Of a stretch of 64,000 nt of DNA, positions 1 through 8,543 are shown piece after piece (position 1 is the stretch's first letter; every line of letters begins with the position of its first letter). This DNA is from Alteripontixanthobacter sp. (GTDB lineage Bacteria; Pseudomonadota; Alphaproteobacteria; Sphingomonadales; Sphingomonadaceae). The stretch is taken from positions 1,850,968-1,914,967 of the forward strand of contig JBDVPM010000008.1 of NCBI GenBank assembly GCA_039968605.1, written 5' to 3'. A program made the translations under genes and the position numbers. The notes below the pieces were generated by a model. That model saw only the letters and a list, made by a program, of their open reading frames with translations, ran no database searches and was not told the DNA's origin.

Positions 1-261
1 CGCCATGCACTCAGCGGGGCAATGGTGCGCTTCGCAACGGAGATCGGCGCGGTGCTGGTCGCCGAAGGTGTCGAATGCGCGGAGGAAGCAACTGCACTGG
101 CACGGCTTGGGGTGACTTATGGACAAGGCTACTATTTTGCTCGCCCGCTACCGGTAGTGCTGGCCCAGCGCCATATGATGGGCCTTGGCGAAGAGGTCGA
201 AGCGCCTTCGCCAGGCTTGGTTCAAACCGGCAAGCCCTTACCGAAAGCCCGCCGCGCTTAA
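1..261 (+). CDS. C-terminal end of an EAL-domain protein (partial)
   Basis: The frame is open from the first base, so the gene begins before the window. The visible 86 residues contain VAEGVEC and [12 protein letters not shown], the closing motifs of EAL cyclic-di-GMP phosphodiesterase domains, where the last strand and helix end in a YGQGY.F.RP signature. A 30-residue tail rich in Pro, Gly and Arg follows. The catalytic EAL, metal-binding and GGDEF parts lie outside the window, so activity cannot be judged. Known EAL proteins hydrolyse c-di-GMP; that role is inferred from family membership only. ispG follows 71 bases downstream on the same strand, but nothing shows co-transcription. Confidence 0.8.
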   Translation, partial: RHALSGAMVRFATEIGAVLVAEGVECAEEATALARLGVTYGQGYYFARPLPVVLAQRHMMGLGEEVEAPSPGLVQTGKPLPKARRA

Positions 262-313
262 ATCGTCACCGCGCGGCGGCCAATCTCGCCGCGTCATTGC
301 CCCGCAACCCTGC

Positions 314-331
314 CCGCCCTATACAGGGCGG
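314..331 (+). promoter_or_regulatory. Hairpin abutting the ispG start codon
   Basis: A perfect 7-bp inverted repeat (CCGCCCT, loop ATAC, AGGGCGG) ends one base before the ispG ATG. The 3' arm, AGGGCGG, is also the only Shine-Dalgarno-like purine run upstream of that codon, so the hairpin would hide the ribosome binding site. There is no T-run, so it is not a normal intrinsic terminator for the preceding gene. A role in translational control is inference. Confidence 0.4.
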
Positions 332-332
332 C

Positions 333-1493
333 ATGTCCTCCATACGCCCCTGGCGCACAATAGAACGCCGCAAATCCCGCCAGATCATGGTCGGCGAAAC
401 GCCGGTTGGCGGCGACGCGCCGATCACTGTGCAGACCATGACCAACACGCCGACCGAAGACGCGGCGGCCACGCTCGACCAGATTCGCCGCTGCGAGGAA
501 GCCGGGGCCGATATCATCCGCGTCTCCGTGCCCACCAAGGAAGCCAGCGCGGCGTTCGGCAAGATCACCAAGGCCGCGCGCGTGCCGATCGTGGCGGACA
601 TCCATTTCCATTACAAACGGGCGCTGGAAGCCGCCGATGCGGGCGCGGCCTGCCTGCGGATCAATCCCGGCAATATCGGCTCCTCCCAGCGCGTGGCCGA
701 AGTGGTCCGCGCGGCCAAGGCCAATGGCTGTGCTATCCGCATCGGGGTAAATGCAGGCTCGCTCGAGAAGGACTTGCTGGAGAAATATGGCGAGCCATGC
801 CCGGAGGCGCTGGTGGAAAGCGCGCTCGACCATATCAAGCTGCTGCAGGACCACGATTTTCACGATTACAAGGTCGCGGTTAAGGCCAGCGACGTGTTCC
901 TTGCGGTCGCGGCCTACCAGCAACTCGCCGAAACCGTCGATTGCCCGCTCCATCTCGGCATTACGGAGGCAGGCGGACTGATCGGCGGAACGGTGAAATC
1001 CTCCATCGGCATCGGTAATCTGCTGTGGGCCGGGATCGGCGACACCATCCGCGTCTCGCTGTCCGCCGAACCGGAAGAAGAAGTGCGCGTCGGCTTCGAA
1101 ATCCTCAAGAGCCTGGGTCTCAGAACCCGCGGTGTACGGGTGGTCAGCTGTCCCAGCTGCAGCCGGCAGGGCTTCGATGTCATCCGCACGGTGGAAGCGC
1201 TCGAAGAACGGCTGCAACACATCAAGACCCCGCTTTCGCTTTCGGTGCTCGGCTGCGTGGTCAACGGCCCCGGCGAAGCGCGCGAAACCGATATCGGCGT
1301 AACCGGCGGCGGCGCGGGCAAGCACATGGTGTATCTGTCCGGGGTGACCGACCACACGGTAGAAAGCGCCGCAATGCTCGATCACATCGTCGATCTGGTC
1401 GAAGCCAAGGCGGCAGAGATCGAGGACGGCATGATCGATGCCAGGGCGAGCGACGACAGCCGGGACGACGCAGAGGCGGTTCCAGCCCAGTGA
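333..1493 (+). CDS. ispG: 4-hydroxy-3-methylbut-2-enyl diphosphate synthase IspG/GcpE
   Basis: IspG makes HMBPP from methylerythritol cyclodiphosphate in the MEP isoprenoid pathway, using a [4Fe-4S] cluster and reduced flavodoxin or ferredoxin. The 386-residue product has the short bacterial architecture: a TIM-barrel part beginning near [11 protein letters not shown], then the cluster domain. The cluster ligands are visible as Cys273 and Cys276 (CPSC), Cys308 (GCVVNG) and Glu315 in NGPGE. The ATG at 333 gives the usual family N-terminus ([14 protein letters not shown]); the frame stays open upstream, but without family similarity. The stop codon overlaps the next start by GTGA. Confidence 0.96.
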   Translation: MSSIRPWRTIERRKSRQIMVGETPVGGDAPITVQTMTNTPTEDAAATLDQIRRCEEAGADIIRVSVPTKEASAAFGKITKAARVPIVADIHFHYKRALEAADAGAACLRINPGNIGSSQRVAEVVRAAKANGCAIRIGVNAGSLEKDLLEKYGEPCPEALVESALDHIKLLQDHDFHDYKVAVKASDVFLAVAAYQQLAETVDCPLHLGITEAGGLIGGTVKSSIGIGNLLWAGIGDTIRVSLSAEPEEEVRVGFEILKSLGLRTRGVRVVSCPSCSRQGFDVIRTVEALEERLQHIKTPLSLSVLGCVVNGPGEARETDIGVTGGGAGKHMVYLSGVTDHTVESAAMLDHIVDLVEAKAAEIEDGMIDARASDDSRDDAEAVPAQ

Positions 1494-2215
1494 ACGTTTT
1501 CGGGCGATTTGCCGATACGGTCAGAGGCGGCCTTTCGGTCTGGTGGCTGGCACCGCTCGTCCCGCTGATCGTGGTATTGCCGGAATTCGTCCAGCATATT
1601 GCCGAAATTCGGCTTGGCATGTTTGCGGACAAGGCTGCTTTCGATGCGCTGGCACAGGATCCGCGCCGCATGTCGTTCGGCATCGTCAAGGTGAACGCGT
1701 TGCTGTTGGCCATCTTTGCTGCCGCCCGCTTCTGGGTGACACGCGGCGGTGCGCAGCGCTGGTGGAACCCGCGCGGCATTCTGTGGGGACGACCGGTTCT
1801 TGCAATAGTGCTCGCCAGCCTGGTGGGGATACCCGGCATATTGCTGGAGGACTCTGTAGGAGTAACCGGCAGGCAGGTGCTCGATGCCGTACTGACCCTG
1901 GCTACGTTGCCGCTGTTCACCTGGCTGGTCAGTGCGCTGCTGGCCGACCGGGACATGACTTGGAAGCGAGTGTGGCGGTCCGGCTGGCTTCCGGGCCTTC
2001 GCATAGCGATTTTCGCTGCTCTTTTGTGGGCACCTTTGCAATGGTTGCACGGCCAGACCCATATTTGGGCAATGGGTGCAGACGTCGCCATGGTCTGGTT
2101 GCTGATGATCTTCGATTCACTGGTCGTGGGCTTGCTGGCCACTATGGCCGGCAGCGCCTTGTTCTTCGGCTATGGCGCTGAATATCGCAATAAAGTAGGC
2201 GAGCTATCGCGGTGA
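1490..2215 (+). CDS. Multipass membrane protein of unknown function
   Basis: The product has 241 residues and about five or six hydrophobic segments: roughly residues 15-35, 65-82, 97-115, 125-150, 163-180 and 190-225. I recognise no family. Two hydrophilic stretches, after the first segment ([15 protein letters not shown]) and around [12 protein letters not shown], are the only long loops. The GTG start overlaps the ispG stop (GTGA), and its own stop overlaps the next gene's GTG start, so the three genes are probably translated together. The sequence does not link it to isoprenoid synthesis apart from position. It could be a small transporter or a membrane organiser. Confidence 0.75.
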   Translation: MNVFGRFADTVRGGLSVWWLAPLVPLIVVLPEFVQHIAEIRLGMFADKAAFDALAQDPRRMSFGIVKVNALLLAIFAAARFWVTRGGAQRWWNPRGILWGRPVLAIVLASLVGIPGILLEDSVGVTGRQVLDAVLTLATLPLFTWLVSALLADRDMTWKRVWRSGWLPGLRIAIFAALLWAPLQWLHGQTHIWAMGADVAMVWLLMIFDSLVVGLLATMAGSALFFGYGAEYRNKVGELSR

Positions 2216-2724
2216 GCAACTCGATCCGCGCTGCGTGCGCCATCGCAGCCATGCTGGCCCTGTCCGCCTGTGCCACTCTGCCATCCGCCTCGCATCACCC
2301 AGAGGCGATGGAGGCTTACACCACCACGTTGGCGAGCGATCCTGCGGGCGAGCTCGATGCGGCTCTCGCCAATGCAGCGCAAGACGGGAAGAGCGTGCTG
2401 GTGATGGGTGCGAATTGGTGTCACGATAGTCGGGCGCTTGCAGGGTGGTTGGAAACGCCGCGCTTCGCCGACTTGGTGGAGGAACGCTATCATTTGGTCT
2501 TCGTCAATGTCGGGCGGCCGCAATCGGGCGATACACATAATCTGGCACTGGCTGCGCGGTTCGGCATAGGCACGCTGGAGGGCACGCCCGCTTTGCTGGT
2601 AATCGGTCCGGACGGCCGCCTGCGCAATCGCGGCACGGCCAAAAGCTGGCGCAACGCCGCAAGCCGCAGCGAAGATGCGATTTTCGACGAGCTGGCGGCT
2701 TTGGCCGTGCAGCCCGCGGAGTAA
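2212..2724 (+). CDS. Thioredoxin-fold lipoprotein with a single active-site cysteine
   Basis: This is a 170-residue predicted lipoprotein; LALSAC at residues 15-20 is a lipobox. A thioredoxin-like domain follows, with the strand KSVLVMGANWCHD, then the FVNVG strand and the cis-proline region GTPALLVI near residue 125. In place of CxxC the active site reads WCHDS, so the resolving cysteine is missing. That pattern fits a reductase with a monothiol mechanism or a non-catalytic binding domain, rather than a classic disulfide oxidoreductase. The likely location is the periplasmic face of the inner or outer membrane. It starts with GTG inside the stop of the upstream membrane protein gene, and the next gene's GTG follows its stop with no gap. 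Confidence 0.8.
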   Translation: MSNSIRAACAIAAMLALSACATLPSASHHPEAMEAYTTTLASDPAGELDAALANAAQDGKSVLVMGANWCHDSRALAGWLETPRFADLVEERYHLVFVNVGRPQSGDTHNLALAARFGIGTLEGTPALLVIGPDGRLRNRGTAKSWRNAASRSEDAIFDELAALAVQPAE

Positions 2725-3636
2725 GTGCTCCACATCGTCCACCACGCCGATTACATGGCGCCGCCGCCCGAACGCGGGACGTTCAAGTTCGACAAGTATC
2801 AGCTGGTGATAACCAGCCTGCGCGAAAGCGGCCATCCTCTTGCCGAGCACGCGCCCGAGCCCATGCCTCGCAAGTGGCTGGAGGCGGTGCATGATCCCGA
2901 ATATGTTGCGCAGGTTTTCGCCGCCAATGTCCCACGCGAAAAGGAGCGCCGGATCGGCTTTCCCGTCACCCCCCATATTGCCAGCCGGGTGCGCCACACC
3001 AATGGTGGCACATGGCTGGCCGCGCAGCTTGCCATGCGCCACGGTTATGCCGCCAACAGCGCGGCGGGCAGCCACCACGCGCTCCACGATACGGGCGCGG
3101 GATATTGCGTGTTCAACGATCTGGCGGTCTGCGCCAATCGCTTGCTGGCGGAGGGGGACGCAAAGCGTGTGCTGATCGTGGACCTAGATGTGCATCAGGG
3201 CGATGGCACCGCCAGCCTGATGGCGGGGCGCGGCGATGTGTTCACATTTTCGATGCATGCGGAGAAGAATTTCCCCGTTCGCAAGGCCCGCTCCACGCTG
3301 GACGTGCCGCTGGCGGATGGGCTGGGCGACGCGGCCTATATGAAGGCGCTCGACACACATCTGCCGCGCATTTTCGATCGCTTCGCGCCCGATATCGTGC
3401 TCTACCAAGCGGGCGTGGACCCGCATGAGGACGACAAGCTCGGACGGCTTAGCCTTACCGATGAAGGTCTTGTGGCGCGCGACCGGTATGTCGTGAACGC
3501 CGCTCGCAAGCGCGGGCTGCCGGTCGCCAGCGCGCTTGGCGGAGGATATGGCACAGACCAACGCGAAGTTGCCGCTCGCCACGCCGCATCCATGCTGGCA
3601 ATGGCGCAAGAGAATATGCGCCATACTGCACCGTAA
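2725..3636 (+). CDS. Histone-deacetylase-family metal-dependent amidohydrolase
   Basis: The 303-residue product is a single arginase-fold HDAC domain. Visible catalytic parts are the His-His pair 117-118 (SHHAL), the metal-binding DLDVHQGDG segment with Asp155 and His157, Asp232 in AGVDPHEDD, and the glycine loop GGGYG near residue 285. Length and the HHAxxDxGxGYCVFND arrangement resemble class IV (HDAC11-like) enzymes. Bacterial relatives remove acyl groups from acetylpolyamines or small amides; the substrate here is unknown, and histones are not expected. The start is GTG directly after the preceding stop, which makes it the fourth member of the ispG run. A second deacylase, a sirtuin, is encoded at 35212-35913. 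Confidence 0.9.
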   Translation: MLHIVHHADYMAPPPERGTFKFDKYQLVITSLRESGHPLAEHAPEPMPRKWLEAVHDPEYVAQVFAANVPREKERRIGFPVTPHIASRVRHTNGGTWLAAQLAMRHGYAANSAAGSHHALHDTGAGYCVFNDLAVCANRLLAEGDAKRVLIVDLDVHQGDGTASLMAGRGDVFTFSMHAEKNFPVRKARSTLDVPLADGLGDAAYMKALDTHLPRIFDRFAPDIVLYQAGVDPHEDDKLGRLSLTDEGLVARDRYVVNAARKRGLPVASALGGGYGTDQREVAARHAASMLAMAQENMRHTAP

Positions 3637-3654
3637 CCGCCAAGGGGCTTCGCC

Positions 3655-5106
3655 ATGACTCGTTTAGAAACCGACTATCTCGTTATCGGCGCAGGCGCGT
3701 TGTCGATGTCTTTCGTGGATAGCCTGATCGAGAATTCGGATCGCCATATCACCATCGTCGATCGCCATGCCAAACCCGGCGGGCACTGGAACGTAGCCTA
3801 TCCCTACGTCACCTTGCACCAGCCAAGCGCGACCTATGGCATCAATTCGATGGGCTTCGATGATGATCGGATCGCGGTCAGCGGCCCGAATGCCGGGCTC
3901 TACGAGCTCGCCACCGGCACGCAGGTGCGCGACTATTTCGAGCGCGCGATGAACGAACGCTTCATCCCCAGCGGGCGCGTATCGTATCATCCGATGTCCG
4001 ATTATATCGGCGGCGAAGGCGGCGAGCACCGGTTTCGCGCTATATTGGGCGGCGGCGAGACGCAGGTGAGCGTGCGGCGCAAGCTGGTGGACGGGCGCGA
4101 CTTCACCGCACGTGTTCCCGCAACCGAGAAGCGCAAGTTCCCGGTGGGGGGCGACGTGCGGATCACCACGCCCGGCCGCCTGCCCGAATGCTGGCTGGGT
4201 CAGGACGGAGCGTGGGAGCGCCCGTCGCAATATGTCCTGCTGGGTGCGGGCAAGACGGCGATGGATGCCGGCACGTGGCTGCTGCAAATGGGTGTCGATC
4301 CGGCAGATATAGGCTGGGTGCGTCCACGCGAAACGTGGATGATCAACCGCCTCGCTACCCAGCCGGGAGCCGAATATCTTGCGCAGACGGTGGATTGGCA
4401 GCTCAATCAGATGCTGATTGCGCAAGAAGCGGTGAATGCCGACGAAATATTTCTGGGGCTGGAGGAACGTGGCCACATGCTGCGGCTCGACCGCGAGCAC
4501 CTACCGACAAAATTCGTGTTCCCGACCATCTCCGAGGCCGAGGTAGGAATGTTGCGGACTATCGAAAACGTGATCCGCATCGGCCGGCTCACCGGGATCG
4601 AGCGCGGGGTGCTGCACGGCCAGCAGGGCGAGGCGACGGTGGCCCAGGACGCGCTGTTCATCGATTGCACCGCTTCTGCCGCGCCGCGCCAGCCAGCCCA
4701 GCCGATCTGGCAGGATGGGCGGATCATCCCGCAACTCCTGCAAGTGCCGCTCGTCTCGCTCAGCGCGGCGGTGATCGGCTATATCGAAGCCACGATGGAA
4801 GGCGATCAGGCAAAAAACAGCTCCGCCCTGCCCGCGCAGATTACCGACAGCCCGGCGCATTACCCGCAGGCGCTGCTTAACGGCGCGATGAACCGGATGC
4901 TGTGGTCTCAAAACGACGATCTTTCCGACTGGCTGGCCAAGCAAAGGCTCGACCCCGGTGCGCGGATCGCACGGGTTATCGGCGGCGCGGACCGCGAGAC
5001 GAAAGCAGCCGCGATGCGTATCCGCGAAGCCACCATCGCCGCTGTGCCGAACCTGCAGAAACTGGCCATGCAGGCTCAAAATGCAGAGGTAGCGGCGGCT
5101 GCCTAG
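3655..5106 (+). CDS. FAD/NAD(P)-binding oxidoreductase
   Basis: The protein has 483 residues with two dinucleotide-binding signatures: VIGAGALS at residues 10-17 with an acidic strand end at Asp36 (TIVDRHAKPGGHW), and LLGAGKTAMDAG near 195-206. This is the layout of flavin monooxygenases and related NAD(P)-dependent FAD enzymes. PGGHW also recalls the GG.W motif after the FAD strand in flavin monooxygenases. I cannot name the substrate. The gene lies 18 bases after the HDAC-family gene, so it may belong to the same transcript, though there is no overlap. There is no signal peptide, so it should be cytoplasmic. Confidence 0.8.
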   Translation: MTRLETDYLVIGAGALSMSFVDSLIENSDRHITIVDRHAKPGGHWNVAYPYVTLHQPSATYGINSMGFDDDRIAVSGPNAGLYELATGTQVRDYFERAMNERFIPSGRVSYHPMSDYIGGEGGEHRFRAILGGGETQVSVRRKLVDGRDFTARVPATEKRKFPVGGDVRITTPGRLPECWLGQDGAWERPSQYVLLGAGKTAMDAGTWLLQMGVDPADIGWVRPRETWMINRLATQPGAEYLAQTVDWQLNQMLIAQEAVNADEIFLGLEERGHMLRLDREHLPTKFVFPTISEAEVGMLRTIENVIRIGRLTGIERGVLHGQQGEATVAQDALFIDCTASAAPRQPAQPIWQDGRIIPQLLQVPLVSLSAAVIGYIEATMEGDQAKNSSALPAQITDSPAHYPQALLNGAMNRMLWSQNDDLSDWLAKQRLDPGARIARVIGGADRETKAAAMRIREATIAAVPNLQKLAMQAQNAEVAAAA

Positions 5107-5155
5107 AAAAAGCCCGTTCACGCCCCCCTAACCGTGGGCTATATAATGTGTCGCA

Positions 5156-5878
5156 ATGGATAGACGCTCACTCATCAAGGGAACGCTCGCTGCCGGTGCC
5201 GCTTTGGCCCTGCCCGGGCGTGTTTCCGCGCAAATCGCTCCCGGTCTGCGCGACCGCAAATTGCTCGCTTTGGCGAAGTCTCAAGTGGAACGGGCGGGCG
5301 AAGTTCTGTGGGCGCGCGACCTGGTCGGCATCGCCGATTTCGGCTTGCACAGCGCGCAGCCGCGCTTCCACTTCGTAAATCTGGACGAGGGCAGCGTGCA
5401 TTCGGTGCTATGCAGCCACGGCACCGGCTCCGACCCCGAACATGATGGCTGGCTCAACAGCTATTCCAATGTCGAAGGTTCCAACGCGACCAGCAAGGGC
5501 GCCTATGTCACGTGGGAATGGTACACGGGCCGCTATGGCACTTCCGTCAGATTGGGCGGATTGGACGAAACCAATGACATGGCCTTCCCCCGCGCCATTG
5601 TGATGCACCAGGCCAAATATGCCGAGGCCGATCATGTCGAGCGATGGGGCCGGCTCGGCCGCTCCAACGGGTGCTTCGCCTTCGGGAAAAACGACTTCAT
5701 GGACGCGCTGATGCGTCTGTCCGGCGGGCGGCTGCTCTATGCTGCCAGCCTGGGGATCGGCACAGATGGCGAGCAGGTGGTGAGGAGTCCGCAAAGCGCT
5801 CAGCCGCCCGAGAACCTGGCACTGCTGGTGCCGGAGGATGCGCGCGGCAACGAGCTCATCAATCCCGGGGTCTATTAA
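5156..5878 (+). CDS. Tat-exported murein L,D-transpeptidase-like protein (YkuD_2 type)
   Basis: This is a 240-residue protein with a twin-arginine signal (DRRSLIK at residues 2-8, cleavage near VSAQ at 26). The rest matches the YkuD_2 catalytic-domain family: HGTGSDPEH with His88, the MHQAKYAEA strand with His151, and the nucleophile region GRSNGCFAF with Cys173. Family members cross-link or trim peptidoglycan stem peptides. Export by Tat is an inference from the RR motif and is less common than Sec for L,D-transpeptidases. The gene converges on a second, unrelated-subfamily L,D-transpeptidase at 5915 with only 36 bases between the stops. Confidence 0.86.
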   Translation: MDRRSLIKGTLAAGAALALPGRVSAQIAPGLRDRKLLALAKSQVERAGEVLWARDLVGIADFGLHSAQPRFHFVNLDEGSVHSVLCSHGTGSDPEHDGWLNSYSNVEGSNATSKGAYVTWEWYTGRYGTSVRLGGLDETNDMAFPRAIVMHQAKYAEADHVERWGRLGRSNGCFAFGKNDFMDALMRLSGGRLLYAASLGIGTDGEQVVRSPQSAQPPENLALLVPEDARGNELINPGVY

Positions 5879-5914
5879 AACCATCCGCGGCGCCGCCTCA
5901 GCGCCGCTCACCTC

Positions 5915-7306
5915 TCAATTCAGTGCGATCCGCATGTCATCCTCGATCGGGATGATCTGTTCACCCGTCACGCGGCTTCGATTGGCCTTGCGCGGAGCAT
6001 CCAGGCTGGCCAGCACCGGCGCATCGCGACCGTAAATATCTGCGAAGGTGGACAGTTCGCCCTCGATATCCTGCGCCATCGTGAAATAGGTAATGTAGAC
6101 CGGCATCTTCTTGGTGAAGCCGACCTTGGTATATTTGCGGCTGGTCAGATGGGCGACGCCTTCATCGCCAGTCAGTCCGGCACCCAATATCGCCATCGTA
6201 ATCGCGAGTTCGCTGGCGCGTTCGGTCCGGATGCAACCATGGCTCAGCGCACGCTGATCGCGGTCGAACAAGCCACGCGACGGCGTATCGTGCAAGAAAA
6301 TGGCATGCTTGTTGGGCATGTCGAGCTTCATCAGGCCGAGCGAGTTGGTAGGGCCCGGCTGCTGCACCACGGAGACCCAGCCATTCGCGCCGCGCGTCGC
6401 CTTGTAGCCCTTGTTGCGGGCCCATGCGGGGTTGCTGAGCACCCGCGCGCCCAACCCTTCGCCCTTCACGATACTTTGCGGCACCGTCCAGGTCGGGTTG
6501 AAAATCACTCCTTCGACCATTTCGGCCATTTGCGGGGTCGCGGTGCGTCCCGGCTTGCCCACGATGGTGCGATAGGTGGAAATAATCTGGTCGTTGACCG
6601 TCAGCCGCAGCTGGAATTCCGGCACATTGGTCATCAAATACTGGTTGCCAAGATCGCGCGGCAGCCAGCGCCATCGCTCCATATTCGCGCGGATCAGCTT
6701 GTGCCGTTTGCTGCCTGCCTCTGCCCGAGCGAGCTCTTCGCGCAGCAGCGCGTAATCGGGGTGTTCGGGCACGATTTGCGCCAACGTCCCGGCGATATCG
6801 CCGCTGGCCAGCGCCTCGGTCAGCAAACGGCCGGTGGGATAACGATCCGCGTCCGGATCGAACACGAACCACTGCTTGCGCGCATCCATCGGCGTGCGGC
6901 CATCGCGAATATCCTCTACCAGCCAGGCGAAGCTCTGGCTCGCCGCCTCGTCCAGCGCAATGCCGGAGCCGGCTGCAATCGCGCTGCGCAGCGCACCGAG
7001 CCGGTAATCGGCGGGGTTCAGACCCTCCGCACCGACAGCCTGGATGAAGTCGGCGAGCTTTTCGGCATGATCCCCGCTCCAGGGCTGGACCTTCGGATCG
7101 ATCTGGCGCGTGATGGCGGCGTCGAATTCTTCCTGCAATTCGGCAGCTTGGGCCGAACTTGCGGGTTGCGCAGCCGTGTCTACTTCGATCACCGGCGCGC
7201 TTTGCGGGGGAAGCAGGTCGATCGGTTCGGCAGTCTGGGCATTTGCAAGCACCGGCAAGGCTGCCAACGCAGCCCCTGCCATCCAAAAATACCGCTTCGT
7301 CGCCAT
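5915..7306 (-). CDS. L,D-transpeptidase of the YcbB/LdtD type
   Basis: The 463-residue product begins with a Sec signal (MATKRYFWMAGAALAAL, cleavage near ANAQ at 24). It then has the YcbB-type scaffold domain, with residues 60-180 carrying the conserved region around EGLNPADYRLGAL, and a YkuD catalytic domain. The nucleophile motif SHGCI places the catalytic Cys at 358, with the upstream HDTPS histidine also present. YcbB-type enzymes make 3-3 meso-DAP cross-links in peptidoglycan and resist most beta-lactams. About 100 C-terminal residues follow the cysteine, including a segment with TYFTMAQD typical of the family. It converges with the YkuD_2 gene and is separated from the divergent EamA gene by 172 bases. 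Confidence 0.92.
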   Translation of the reverse strand: MATKRYFWMAGAALAALPVLANAQTAEPIDLLPPQSAPVIEVDTAAQPASSAQAAELQEEFDAAITRQIDPKVQPWSGDHAEKLADFIQAVGAEGLNPADYRLGALRSAIAAGSGIALDEAASQSFAWLVEDIRDGRTPMDARKQWFVFDPDADRYPTGRLLTEALASGDIAGTLAQIVPEHPDYALLREELARAEAGSKRHKLIRANMERWRWLPRDLGNQYLMTNVPEFQLRLTVNDQIISTYRTIVGKPGRTATPQMAEMVEGVIFNPTWTVPQSIVKGEGLGARVLSNPAWARNKGYKATRGANGWVSVVQQPGPTNSLGLMKLDMPNKHAIFLHDTPSRGLFDRDQRALSHGCIRTERASELAITMAILGAGLTGDEGVAHLTSRKYTKVGFTKKMPVYITYFTMAQDIEGELSTFADIYGRDAPVLASLDAPRKANRSRVTGEQIIPIEDDMRIALN

Positions 7307-7478
7307 AATTCGTTCCAGTTCCCATTCCGCCTGCTAGCGGATTACTGCTTCTATATAGGGCGTTGCAGCCCGTTATGCAGCATTCTTCCGAGGTTGCGGC
7401 TGACTGGATGCTTAATCGCGGTATTCCGGCAACATTGCCCGCGTGACGGCCGGCAGCGGACGCATTAGAGGCCGAACC

Positions 7479-8363
7479 ATGCAGCCCGCCGCCCGCCTCA
7501 TGCCGATTATCGCCGTTCTTGCAGGCGTGGGGATGCTGTCGCTGATGGATGCCTATATGAAATCGGCTGCGCTGGCGGTGGGGGCATATAGCGCGGCGTT
7601 GCTGCGGGTGATGATCGGTAGTGTGATGGCCGCACCGATTTGGCTGGCAACCCGCCCACGCTGGCCGGGGCGCGAAGTCATGCGCTGGCACCTGCTGCGC
7701 GGCGGCCTGTCCTCCTTCATGGGACTGACCTTCTTTTTCGCACTGACCAGAATGCCGATTGCAGAAGCTATCGCGATCAGCTTCATCGCGCCGCTGATTG
7801 CCCTGTACCTCGCCGCCGTGCTGCTGGGTGAGGCTATCCGGCCCACTGCGATCGTCGGATCGCTGCTGGGCTTTGCGGGCACTCTGGCGATTGTGGGAGG
7901 CCAATTCGGTAACAGCGCGATGGATGCCGATTATGCGGTAGGTCTGGCGGCCATCCTGGTGTCGGCAGTGCTCTACGCGATCAATTTCATCATAATTCGC
8001 AAACAGTCGCAGGCTGCCAGGCCGGCAGAAATCGCTACCTTTCACAGCGGAGTGCAGGTTGTCGTGCTGGGCCTTGCGGCACCATGGTTTTTCGTAATGC
8101 CGGACCTGCCCGTGTTTACCGATACGGCGATGGCAGCCGGATTGACCGTGATTGCCGCGATGTTGCTGGCATGGGCCTATGCCAGGGCCGAGACACAAGA
8201 GCTGGTACCGCTGGAATATAGCGGGTTCCTGTGGGCGGCATTGTTCGGGTGGCTGTTCTTTGCCGAGCAAGTGACGCTGCCGACGATTCTTGGTACATCG
8301 CTGATCGTAACCGGCTGTCTGATCGCCACACGGCGGGGGCGGCCCGAACAAACCGCGCTTTAA
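7479..8363 (+). CDS. EamA/DMT-family transporter
   Basis: The 294-residue product has about ten hydrophobic helices in two repeats of five, the two-EamA-domain layout. Conserved features include the FFFALTRMPIAEAIAI helix of repeat one and the GxLLGFAGTLAIVGG turn that closes that repeat. The substrate is unknown; relatives export amino acids, purines or other metabolites across the inner membrane. I chose the ATG at 7479 over the GTG 36 bases earlier because it places the first helix at residues 8-28 and has AGAGGC upstream. It stands alone on the plus strand before acnA. Confidence 0.87.
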   Translation: MQPAARLMPIIAVLAGVGMLSLMDAYMKSAALAVGAYSAALLRVMIGSVMAAPIWLATRPRWPGREVMRWHLLRGGLSSFMGLTFFFALTRMPIAEAIAISFIAPLIALYLAAVLLGEAIRPTAIVGSLLGFAGTLAIVGGQFGNSAMDADYAVGLAAILVSAVLYAINFIIIRKQSQAARPAEIATFHSGVQVVVLGLAAPWFFVMPDLPVFTDTAMAAGLTVIAAMLLAWAYARAETQELVPLEYSGFLWAALFGWLFFAEQVTLPTILGTSLIVTGCLIATRRGRPEQTAL

Positions 8364-8543
8364 CTCCCTGCCCCTACGGAACGCGGCTTACCGGCAAACG
8401 TAGGAAAGGTGCGGGTCTTGACGCGATGCGGCGAAGCGCGCAGGTGCCGCCGCAAGACCAATAAAAATATCGCCGCCCGGCAGCCTGCCATCAGGCATCG
8501 TGCACCGCGGCAAAAGCAAATTTCGAAAAGGAACTCTCCACCC

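Noticed and set aside
2389-2424. CxxC redox motif in the thioredoxin-like lipoprotein
   Set aside because: The codons read WCHDS, so only one active-site cysteine exists.
6162-8351. Very long minus-strand open frame (over 700 codons)
   Set aside because: It runs opposite or out of frame to the YcbB and EamA genes, is Arg/Pro/Gln-rich and has no domain; it is a high-GC shadow.
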